A stretch of DNA of 21,412 nt, taken from CAYQMF01 sp964418595 (GTDB lineage Bacteria; Planctomycetota; UBA1135; UBA2386). The stretch covers positions 1-21,412 of the forward strand of contig CAYQMF010000121.1 in assembly GCA_964418595.1 (NCBI GenBank). The letters run 5' to 3'. A model generated the notes under the pieces. It was not told where the DNA came from and made no database searches. It saw only the letters and a program-made list of their open reading frames with translations. Shown here in pieces: positions 15,259 through 21,412 of the stretch. How positions within the stretch are numbered: the stretch's first letter is position 1; each line of letters starts with the position of its first letter. Made by a program: the position numbers and the translations under genes.

Positions 15259-17478
15259 CTAGCGTAGTGAGTCGATCCAACTGCGGATCAGCTCGACTCC
15301 GGCTGGATCGACGACGTGCGTTCCGATCTGAGGCATGCGCGTGCCATCGAGCCGTCGCATGCGCTCGAGCAGCACGCTCGAACCCGCCTTGCCTGGCTTG
15401 ACCCGATATGCGTCGGGGAGGCCCAGCGAACCCCGCCAGGGGCGCACGTTCATGACGTTCGTGTTCGCGTTCGAGGTCACGAAGCGGAGGTCGATGTCGC
15501 CATTCATCGCGCCTCCCGGACGGTGGCAACCGGCGCAGTTCGCCGCCAGGTACGCGCGCGCGCGCAGCTCCGTGGGGACCGACTCGTCGTCGATGGCCGG
15601 CAGCGTGCCGTAGGAATCCCCGGCGCGGATGGGCAGGCGGAAGTAGCCCATCGCGTTCCACAGCTCGAGCTGGTTGAAGACCCTGCCTCCCCAGTGTGTG
15701 TCGCGGTTGGCCTGCTCCGTGCGCAGACCCAGCACCTGGCCGGCCGCCGCCGTGTGGCACTGCAGGCAGTCGGTGCGGCTCGGGTACGACCAGGTCTGCT
15801 GGCGCGGCCGACCGAACGCGTCGCGGATGGTCAGCACCTCCGTGGCACCCGCCGTGAGCAGGACCGCATCGCGCTGGTCCGCGTTCCAGCGGTATGTGTA
15901 GCCCGCCCAGCCGGCGCGCTCGTGCACGAAGACTCGGGTCTCGAGCCGGTACAGGATCCCTGGATCGCCCTCGAAGAGCGCGATCTCGAAGTGCTTCACG
16001 AGCACGGTGCCGAGCGGGAAGGTCCACGCGTCGCTCGCGGCGAAGTCGATGAGGCCGTCGGGGACGACGAAGAACCGGGTCTTCTTGGCCCCGTCGGACC
16101 ACAGCGGCACGTTGACGTCGTACGGCAAGAGGCCGGGCGCCCAGCGCAGCGCCACGGTGTCGAGGAGGAGCCCGGTCGCCGACAGCAGCGTGGGTACGCC
16201 GTGACCAGTGCCGCCACCCCCCTGCTCGACGAGGCGATGGATCTCGCCGCTGTTGAGCGAGAGGACGTAGATCTCACCGTTGGCGTCCTCGCCGAACGAG
16301 CTGATGCTCGGCAGGTACCCGATCGCCTGGTTGCTCACGAAGCGGCCGTTGGTGGCGCGCAGCGCGAACACGTTGCCGCTCTGGAAGTCGCCGTAGATGT
16401 AGGCTCCCTGGAGCGAAGCCATCGCGTTGCCGCGGTACACGTAGCCGCCGATGATCGAACTCGCCTCGTTGCGCGCGAGCACGTGGACGGGTCTGGCGAA
16501 GTCCGTGATCGGTCGGTTGGTCGGGTTGCGGTAGGAGGTTGCGCCCTCGTACACCGGCCAGCCGTAGTTGGCGCCGCGGCGCACGAGGTCGACTTCCTCG
16601 AAGCGGTCCTGACCCACGTCGCCGGTCCACAGGTCACCCGTCTGGCGGTCGAACGAGAAGCGCCACGGGTTGCGGAAGCCGTACGCCCAGGTCTCGCCCC
16701 GCTTGCCGGCCTGACCCGCGAACGGGTTGTCGGGCGGCACGGTGTAGTTGTTCGTCCCGGACGGCGTGCGCGGATCGATGCGCAGGATCTTCGCGAACAC
16801 CGAGCCGAGGTTCTGGCCGTGGTTGTACGGGTCGCCCTGACCGCCGCCGTCGCCGAACGACAGGTAGAGCAAGCGATCCGGCCCGAAGGCCAGCATCCCG
16901 CCGTTGTGGTTGCCCTCCGGCTGGTCGACGCGCATCAGGACCAGCTCCGACTGCGGGTCGGCCTGGTTCGCGTTCGTGGCACTCACCTTGAACCGCGCCA
17001 CCACCGAGTCGTAGCGCGTGCGCTCGATGTAGTGCACGTAGAAGTACCCGTTGGTCGCGTAGTCCGGGTCGAAGGCGAGCCCGAGCAGACCTTCCTCCCA
17101 GATGCTGTGGACGCGGGCGCTGATGTCGAGGAACACCGTCGCCGTCGTCACCGCGTCGCTGTTGGGGAAGACGTAGATCTGCCCGTCGCGCGACGTCACG
17201 AACACGCGGTTCGATGCGTCCGGCGCGGATGTCAGGAACGTCGGGTTCGCGATCGTGAGGTTGGGGAACGCGCGGCTGACGCGAACGGCGCCGGGCACGC
17301 GCGAGTCGAGCGGGAACTTCAGGCGGGGTGCCGGCGGGCGTGCGATCGGAGCTGTCCCGCCCCGCAGAGGTTCGGTGTCGTCGGCGTTCGGTGCGGGCGT
17401 GTGGGCTCCCGGTCGGCCGCACCCGGCGGCCAACGAGGCGAGGAGCACGGCCGGCCAGAGAGCCTTGGCGGTCGGCAT
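15259..17478 (-). CDS. Lipoprotein fusion: PQQ sugar-dehydrogenase-like propeller plus SO_2930-type di-heme cytochrome c
   Basis: A predicted 739-residue exported protein. The signal peptide ends in LASLAAGC (Cys20), so it is probably a lipoprotein. Residues of about 60-400 form a glucose/sorbosone dehydrogenase-type six-bladed propeller. It has GNHNGG with His191, which lines up with the catalytic His of PQQ glucose dehydrogenases, then FGDGGGQGDP, KILRIDPRTP, GFRNPW with Arg269, GDVGQDRFEEVD and GANYGWPVYEG. The second half resembles the SO_2930-family di-heme cytochrome: YDVNVPLWSDGAKKTRFF, then two haem c motifs, CLQCH at 571-575 and CAGCH at 648-652, and RMPQIG near the C-terminus as a likely distal Met ligand. 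Oxidation of a sugar or alcohol in the periplasm with direct electron transfer to haem is inferred. The ATG at 17478 is chosen because it begins the signal peptide. The 193-bp gap upstream suggests its own promoter, but none was clear. Confidence 0.88.
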   Translation of the reverse strand: MPTAKALWPAVLLASLAAGCGRPGAHTPAPNADDTEPLRGGTAPIARPPAPRLKFPLDSRVPGAVRVSRAFPNLTIANPTFLTSAPDASNRVFVTSRDGQIYVFPNSDAVTTATVFLDISARVHSIWEEGLLGLAFDPDYATNGYFYVHYIERTRYDSVVARFKVSATNANQADPQSELVLMRVDQPEGNHNGGMLAFGPDRLLYLSFGDGGGQGDPYNHGQNLGSVFAKILRIDPRTPSGTNNYTVPPDNPFAGQAGKRGETWAYGFRNPWRFSFDRQTGDLWTGDVGQDRFEEVDLVRRGANYGWPVYEGATSYRNPTNRPITDFARPVHVLARNEASSIIGGYVYRGNAMASLQGAYIYGDFQSGNVFALRATNGRFVSNQAIGYLPSISSFGEDANGEIYVLSLNSGEIHRLVEQGGGGTGHGVPTLLSATGLLLDTVALRWAPGLLPYDVNVPLWSDGAKKTRFFVVPDGLIDFAASDAWTFPLGTVLVKHFEIALFEGDPGILYRLETRVFVHERAGWAGYTYRWNADQRDAVLLTAGATEVLTIRDAFGRPRQQTWSYPSRTDCLQCHTAAAGQVLGLRTEQANRDTHWGGRVFNQLELWNAMGYFRLPIRAGDSYGTLPAIDDESVPTELRARAYLAANCAGCHRPGGAMNGDIDLRFVTSNANTNVMNVRPWRGSLGLPDAYRVKPGKAGSSVLLERMRRLDGTRMPQIGTHVVDPAGVELIRSWIDSLR

Positions 17479-17671
17479 GGGAGATCGGAGAGCGGGGTGG
17501 TGGGAAACGAGGCGAGAGAGCGCGCTGGCGCGACCCCTACGCGGCGACGGGTAGGGCGGGCCAGGAAAGCCGGCGTGGAAAGGGGTTTTCCTGCCTTCGC
17601 CCCGACGCAGGTCGAGGCCGCGAGAGCGGGGGAGGATTACCGGACAGTAAACCCCGCCGCAAGCGACTCGC
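17479..17671. other. Intergenic gap between NatB-like gene and dehydrogenase fusion
   Basis: 193 bases with no open frame of interest. It must hold the translation start region of the minus-strand fusion gene and the end of the ABC exporter transcript. A short GGAAA / TTTCC inverted repeat near 17578-17592 and scattered GC stems were seen, but no convincing -35/-10 pair, U-tailed terminator or Shine-Dalgarno site before the ATG at 17478. Confidence 0.5.
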
Positions 17672-19261
17672 TCATGCCGCCGGCTCCTGTCGCACCGGAT
17701 CCACCGCATCGCGCTCGCGCAGCCAGCCGAGGATCTCCCGTAGCCGTGGGGGCTTCCCGGTCATGAGGATGCCGACGCGGAACACCTTGCCGGCGGCCCA
17801 GAACGCGACGAGAAGCGTCACGACGATGAGCGCCGAACTGGCGATGTACTCCCACATCGGCGGCGGCCCGCCGGCCCGGTTCATCATCAGGAACGGCGTG
17901 TAGAACGGGATGTAGGTGAGGATCCGCGCCATCGTGCCGTTGGGGTCGCGGACCACGAACATCATCGCCAGCAGCGGAACGATGAGGATGAGGACCACCG
18001 GCTGCATGAGGTTCTGCGCTTCCTTGAGCGAGTTGCACACCGAACCGATCGCCACCAGCATGGCGGCGAAGATCAGGTAGCCGGCGAGGAAGTAGGCGAC
18101 GAACGATCCCAGGTAGAGCGGGTTGCCCGCGATCGCCAGCAGGTCGATGCCGCCGAGCTGCCCGCCGAAGACCTGCACGCCCACGAGCGTGAAGATCACC
18201 CACGAGCCGACGACGGTGAGGCCGGTCGCGGCGAGTCCCCAGATCTTGCCGATCATCAACTGGTGCGGCGACACGGAGGACAGGAGCACCTCGATGATCC
18301 GGTTGCTCTTCTCCTCGATCGTGTTGGTGAGCAGCATCTGCGCGATGCTGAACACCGCGATCCAGAGCAGGTACACGAAGGCCACCGGTGCGAAGTTGGT
18401 GCCCTTGTCGGTCGACGTGACCGTCTCCTCCGCGCCGGTCTTCGACACCTTCTTCTCGGCGAAGGTGAATGGCGCCTGCAGCGACTCGGCCTGCGCCTTG
18501 GTGAGGTTGAGCTTCGCGACGCGACGCTCGCGCACGATCTCCGTCGCCAGCCCGGCGATCTGGTTGCGGAGGTCGGAGTCGGTGACGTTGTTGGAGACGT
18601 AGCGACAGTCCTTGTCGCTCGCCTCCGGGTCTCCGCCGATGACGAAGTAGGCGAACAACGTGCCCTTGTTGATGCGCTCGCGCAGCGCGGCCTCGACGGC
18701 GGAGGGATCCGTCCCGAGGTCGTCGATTCCGATCTCGCGGGTGTTCGAACCCATGCCTTGCATGGCCTTGGCGAGTTCCTTCGGATCGAGCTCGGCGGCG
18801 AGGGCCATGAACTTGGACGCGTGCTTGAGCAGGACCTGGGTCGGTGGCCGCCCGCTCTTGCCGGCGTCGAGGATCTCCTGCAGATCGCCGTCGTCCATGC
18901 CGACGAACACGTCCAGCGTCTTCGCCAGGCCGCCGCTGCCGAGCTTCTCCTTGGCGTCCGCGAACCGCGCCCGCAGCTCGGCAGGAGTCCTGGGCCCCTC
19001 GTCGGCGAGCTTGCCGTGCTCGTTGAGGATGCGCTGCATGTCGGAGCGCGCCCGGCGGGTCTCGATCTCCTTCGACAGCCACTTTCCGTCGGAGTGGTCG
19101 ATCACCGCATAGGTGCGGACGTCCTTGCTCCGCTCGAGCATGCGGGAGATGAAGAACGTCGCGACGATGATCAGCGGGAACGCGAGGATCCCGATCCAGA
19201 ACGTCTTGGTGCGCAGGTTCTCGACGTACTCGCGCCGCGCTACGAGCCAGGTCTTACTCAT
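17672..19261 (-). CDS. ABC-2 type exporter permease (NatB-like)
   Basis: A predicted 529-residue membrane subunit of an ABC-2 exporter, similar in layout to NatB. Helix one lies at about 21-40 after MSKTWLVARREYVENLRTK. A long extracytoplasmic region of about 245 residues (42-288) follows, rich in charged helices. A membrane domain begins at about 292, with the family hallmark EEKSNRIIEVLLSSV from residue 316, followed by S-P-H-Q-L-M-I-G-K and four to five more helices. The C-terminus is cytoplasmic and Arg-rich. It partners the ATPase encoded immediately upstream: its ATG lies inside the last codons of that gene (8-base overlap), implying coupled translation. The transported substrate is unknown; NatAB of Bacillus exports Na+, but related pairs export varied compounds. 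Confidence 0.87.
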   Translation of the reverse strand: MSKTWLVARREYVENLRTKTFWIGILAFPLIIVATFFISRMLERSKDVRTYAVIDHSDGKWLSKEIETRRARSDMQRILNEHGKLADEGPRTPAELRARFADAKEKLGSGGLAKTLDVFVGMDDGDLQEILDAGKSGRPPTQVLLKHASKFMALAAELDPKELAKAMQGMGSNTREIGIDDLGTDPSAVEAALRERINKGTLFAYFVIGGDPEASDKDCRYVSNNVTDSDLRNQIAGLATEIVRERRVAKLNLTKAQAESLQAPFTFAEKKVSKTGAEETVTSTDKGTNFAPVAFVYLLWIAVFSIAQMLLTNTIEEKSNRIIEVLLSSVSPHQLMIGKIWGLAATGLTVVGSWVIFTLVGVQVFGGQLGGIDLLAIAGNPLYLGSFVAYFLAGYLIFAAMLVAIGSVCNSLKEAQNLMQPVVLILIVPLLAMMFVVRDPNGTMARILTYIPFYTPFLMMNRAGGPPPMWEYIASSALIVVTLLVAFWAAGKVFRVGILMTGKPPRLREILGWLRERDAVDPVRQEPAA

Positions 19262-20159
19262 CGGTGTTGCCCTTCACGGCGCGCACGAAGATCTCGTGCA
19301 GGGATGGTTCGCGGATGTCGAAGCGACGGATGCGCAGACGCCCGACCAGGGCCTTCAGCACCTCCTGTGGGTCCACGCCTTCGGCGAGGAAGATCTCGGC
19401 CTGCCGACCGGAGTCGTTGAGCCGGCGCACGCCCGGCAGCTTGCGCAGCACGTCGCCGTCGCCGTCGTACTCGATCTGGATGCCGAAGTCGCCCGTGGCG
19501 CGCACCTCGGAGACCGGCCCGTCGATGATCTTCCTGCCCTTGTTGATCAGCACGATCGCGTCGCAGATCTCCTGCGCCTCGTGCATGCCGTGCGTGGAGA
19601 AGACCACCGTCCGCCCGGACTTCTTCATGGCGAGGATCGTGTCGCGCATGAGCTCGCGATTGACGGGATCGAGCCCGGAGAACGGTTCGTCGAGGATCAC
19701 GAGTTCGGGGTCGTGCAGGATCGTGCCCAGCAGTTGCACCTTCTGCCCCATGCCCTTGGACAGGACCTCGCAGCGCTTGTCGATCCAGTCGCCGAGTCCG
19801 AACCGCGCCAGCAGGTCGGCGGCCTTCCGCTTCGCGGTGGCGCCGTCCATCCCCTTGAGCATCCCGAAGTAGGCGACGATCTCGCCCGCGCGCATCTTCT
19901 TGTAGAGCCCCTTCTCCTCCGGCAGGTAGCCGAGCCGGTCCTTGAGGGTCGCCGAGTTCGGCTGACCAAGCACGCGGATCTGGCCGGAGTCGGGGTGGAA
20001 GATCCCCATCACCATGCGGATCGTCGTGGTCTTGCCGGCGCCGTTGGGGCCCAGGAACCCGTAGATGGCTCCCTTGGGGATGCGGAGCGTGAGGTCGTCG
20101 ACAGCGAGGTGCTTGCCGAAGCGCTTGGTCACCCCGTCGATCGCGAGCGCGTATTCCAT
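19254..20159 (-). CDS. ABC transporter ATP-binding protein (NatA-like)
   Basis: The 301-residue ATPase subunit of an ABC-2 exporter. The Walker A motif is GPNGAGKTT at 37-45, the signature LSKGMGQ at 133-139, Walker B LVILDE with catalytic Glu158, the D-loop SGLDP, and the H-loop His190 in STHGMHEA. The signature departs from LSGGQ but LSKGM-type variants are known in this subfamily. The C-terminal 80 residues form the accessory domain common in NatA/DrrA-type ATPases (ending EPSLHEIFVRAVKG). The ATG at 20159 starts directly before the conserved beta-strand; no strong ribosome site precedes it. It overlaps the permease gene by eight bases. A tandem 9-bp repeat lies 25 bases upstream, and gatB ends 62 bases upstream on the same strand. 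Confidence 0.94.
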   Translation of the reverse strand: MEYALAIDGVTKRFGKHLAVDDLTLRIPKGAIYGFLGPNGAGKTTTIRMVMGIFHPDSGQIRVLGQPNSATLKDRLGYLPEEKGLYKKMRAGEIVAYFGMLKGMDGATAKRKAADLLARFGLGDWIDKRCEVLSKGMGQKVQLLGTILHDPELVILDEPFSGLDPVNRELMRDTILAMKKSGRTVVFSTHGMHEAQEICDAIVLINKGRKIIDGPVSEVRATGDFGIQIEYDGDGDVLRKLPGVRRLNDSGRQAEIFLAEGVDPQEVLKALVGRLRIRRFDIREPSLHEIFVRAVKGNTDE

Positions 20160-20184
20160 GTGGCGGCGCAGGGTACCGAGCGAG

Positions 20185-20204
20185 TGCCGGATTGCTGCCG
20201 GATT
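20185..20204. repeat. Tandem 9-bp direct repeat upstream of the ABC exporter, candidate operator
   Basis: TGCCGGATT occurs twice, separated by GC, giving an 11-bp period, or one turn of the helix. It lies in the 62-bp gap between gatB and the NatA-like gene. Two identical half-sites on one face of the DNA are a common layout for dimeric regulator binding. No -35/-10 pair was recognised beside it, so the regulatory role is only a suggestion. Confidence 0.35.
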
Positions 20205-20221
20205 TGTGCCATGGCCCGGGG

Positions 20222-21412
20222 TCAGCGGCCTGCGCTCAACCGGGCGCGCAGCAGTTCGTCGAGCAGCTCCGGGTCGGCCCTGCCGCCCGTCGCGCGCATG
20301 CACAGACCCTTGAGGTTGTGCCAGACCTTCTCCTTGCCGGCGCGATAGTCGGCGACCGCGGCCGCGTTGGCGGCGAACACGGTGTCGACCGCGGCGCCGA
20401 GCGCACTGCGGTCGCGGATCTGGGCGACGTCGAGCGTCGCGATCGCGGCGGCCGTGCTGACGCCGGGATGCGCGCACAGGTGGGCGAACACGCGGCGTCC
20501 TGCGCCGCGGTTGATCGTGCCGTCGCCGACGGCGCGGATCAGCGCGCCGAGGTCCGCGGGCGGCAGCGGATAGCGCCCTCGCTCGAGGCCGCGCTCGTGG
20601 CACTCGCGCAGGACCTCGGTCGCCACCCAGTTGAACGCCGCCTTGCCGTCGCCGCAGGCGGCGGCGACCGCTTCGAAGTAGTCACCCAGCGTGCGCTCGT
20701 CGAGGAGCTGCTCGACCTCGCGCTCGGCGAGGCCGTGGGTGGCGAGGTAGCGCGCGCGGCGGGCATCGGGCAGCTCCGGCATGGCCGCGGCGATCGCCGC
20801 GATGAACGCCGGCGCGAGTTCCAGGGGGGGAAGGTCCGGGTCGCGGAAGTAGCGATAGTCGTGCGCGGCCTCCTTGCTGCGCATCGGCGCGGTCTCGCCC
20901 TTCTCCTCGTTCCACAGCCGCGTTTCCTGCCGCACCTGGCCGCCCGCGGCCAGCAACGCTGCCTGCCGGCGCTCCTCGTACTCGAGCGCGCGCTGCACCA
21001 TCCGGATCGAATTGAGGTTCTTGATCTCGACCTTGGTGCCGAACGCGGTCGCGCCCGCCGCGCGCAGCGAGACGTTGGCGTCGCAGCGCAGCGAGCCCTT
21101 CTCCATGTCGCCGTCGGAGACGCCGGCGTAGCGCACGAGCCGCTGGAGCTGGACGAGGAAGGCGTAGGCGTCGTCAGGGCTCGCGCAGCGCGGTTCGCTC
21201 ACGATCTCGATGAGCGCCACGCCGGCGCGGTTGAGGTCGACGAGGCTCTCGTCGCCCGCGTGCATGCTCTTGCCCGCGTCCTCTTCGAGGTGCACGCGGG
21301 TCAGAGGCCACGCGCGTCCGTCGCCGAGCGGAACCCGGCCGCCGACACAGAACGGCGCCTCGTACTGGCTGATCTGGTAGCCCTTGGGCAGGTCCGGATA
21401 GAAGTAGTTCTT
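20222..21412 (-). CDS. gatB: Asp-tRNA(Asn)/Glu-tRNA(Gln) amidotransferase subunit B (5' end outside window)
   Basis: Subunit B of the GatCAB amidotransferase, which converts mischarged Asp-tRNA(Asn) and/or Glu-tRNA(Gln) to the amidated forms. 396 residues are present and reading is open to the window edge. About 75-85 N-terminal residues are missing compared with the usual 475-480. Clear family motifs are KNYFYPDLPKGYQISQYE at the truncated start, then HLEEDAGKS, VDLNRAGVALIEIVSEP, SLRCDANVSLR, VEIKNLNSIR, and RSKEAAHDYRYFRDPDLPPL. The C-terminal YqeY-like tRNA-binding domain is complete, although the usual FLVGQVMK segment reads HNLKGLCMR. Its presence suggests that the organism makes Asn-tRNA and/or Gln-tRNA by the indirect route. 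gatA and gatC are not in the window. The exporter genes follow on the same strand. Confidence 0.98.
   Translation of the reverse strand, partial: KNYFYPDLPKGYQISQYEAPFCVGGRVPLGDGRAWPLTRVHLEEDAGKSMHAGDESLVDLNRAGVALIEIVSEPRCASPDDAYAFLVQLQRLVRYAGVSDGDMEKGSLRCDANVSLRAAGATAFGTKVEIKNLNSIRMVQRALEYEERRQAALLAAGGQVRQETRLWNEEKGETAPMRSKEAAHDYRYFRDPDLPPLELAPAFIAAIAAAMPELPDARRARYLATHGLAEREVEQLLDERTLGDYFEAVAAACGDGKAAFNWVATEVLRECHERGLERGRYPLPPADLGALIRAVGDGTINRGAGRRVFAHLCAHPGVSTAAAIATLDVAQIRDRSALGAAVDTVFAANAAAVADYRAGKEKVWHNLKGLCMRATGGRADPELLDELLRARLSAGR

Noticed and set aside
17578..17592. Short inverted repeat GGAAA / TTTCC as a terminator for the exporter operon
   Set aside because: The stem has only five base pairs, lacks a U-tail, and sits 80 bases beyond the permease stop.
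15316..17766. Plus-strand frame of 816 codons opposite the dehydrogenase/cytochrome gene
   Set aside because: It mirrors the true gene, which has clear catalytic and haem motifs; the antisense product shows no recognisable domain.

Overview
The window comes from a very GC-rich bacterial chromosome. Almost every codon ends in G or C, which leaves long spurious open frames antisense to the real genes. The gene content is ordinary chromosomal housekeeping (ssrA, rnpA, yidD, gatB) mixed with envelope and glycan genes. Two predicted lipoproteins, a periplasmic di-heme dehydrogenase fusion and several polytopic glycosyltransferase-like proteins suggest a diderm, respiring organism. A Planctomycetota or similar high-GC environmental lineage would fit, but this is an inference from gene style; no marker in the window fixes the phylum. 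No insertion sequence, phage gene, CRISPR array, rRNA or ordinary tRNA was found.

Layout, left to right. (1) 1-211: non-coding, GC-rich, with two strong hairpins. (2) 212-565, minus: ssrA (tmRNA), one-piece, tag peptide ANTHVALAA, encoded CCA end, with a candidate promoter that overlaps the end of the next gene. (3) 607-8141, minus: three consecutive YfhO-family membrane proteins. The first two are translationally coupled through a GTGA overlap and the third follows after 36 bases. (4) 8173-9711, plus: a divergent PMT/ArnT-like (GT39/GT83) membrane glycosyltransferase. Regions 3 and 4 look like one surface-glycan or lipid-linked-sugar locus. (5) 9718-11377, minus: a tightly overlapping operon, TPR lipoprotein - rnpA - yidD, behind a TTGACA-type promoter. 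(6) 11492-14548, plus: a large MGH1/trehalase-like (alpha/alpha)6 glycosidase with a carbohydrate-binding-like insert. (7) 14550-15185, minus: a stand-alone Lon substrate-binding-domain protein. (8) 15259-17478, minus: a lipoprotein fusing a PQQ-sugar-dehydrogenase-type beta-propeller to an SO_2930-type di-heme cytochrome c module. (9) 17672-20159, minus: a NatA/NatB-like ABC exporter pair with overlapping genes. (10) 20222-21412, minus: gatB, cut by the right edge of the window.

How the genes work together: ssrA (ribosome rescue), rnpA (protein subunit of RNase P, which also matures the tmRNA 5' end) and gatB (transamidation of Asp-tRNA(Asn)/Glu-tRNA(Gln)) serve translation. yidD assists membrane protein insertion. 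The YfhO trio and the GT39-like protein are predicted to move sugars from polyprenyl carriers onto envelope acceptors, although no carrier-charging enzyme or flippase is present here. The glycosidase and the sugar-dehydrogenase/cytochrome fusion point to carbohydrate use, but sit in separate transcription units. The most unusual items are the YfhO trio with its divergent partner, the dehydrogenase/di-heme fusion, an apparent Asp-to-Glu change at the glycosidase catalytic motif, the rnpA gene embedded behind a TPR lipoprotein instead of rpmH, and a helical-phase tandem 9-bp repeat upstream of the ABC exporter. None of these is proven to be a new system from sequence alone.
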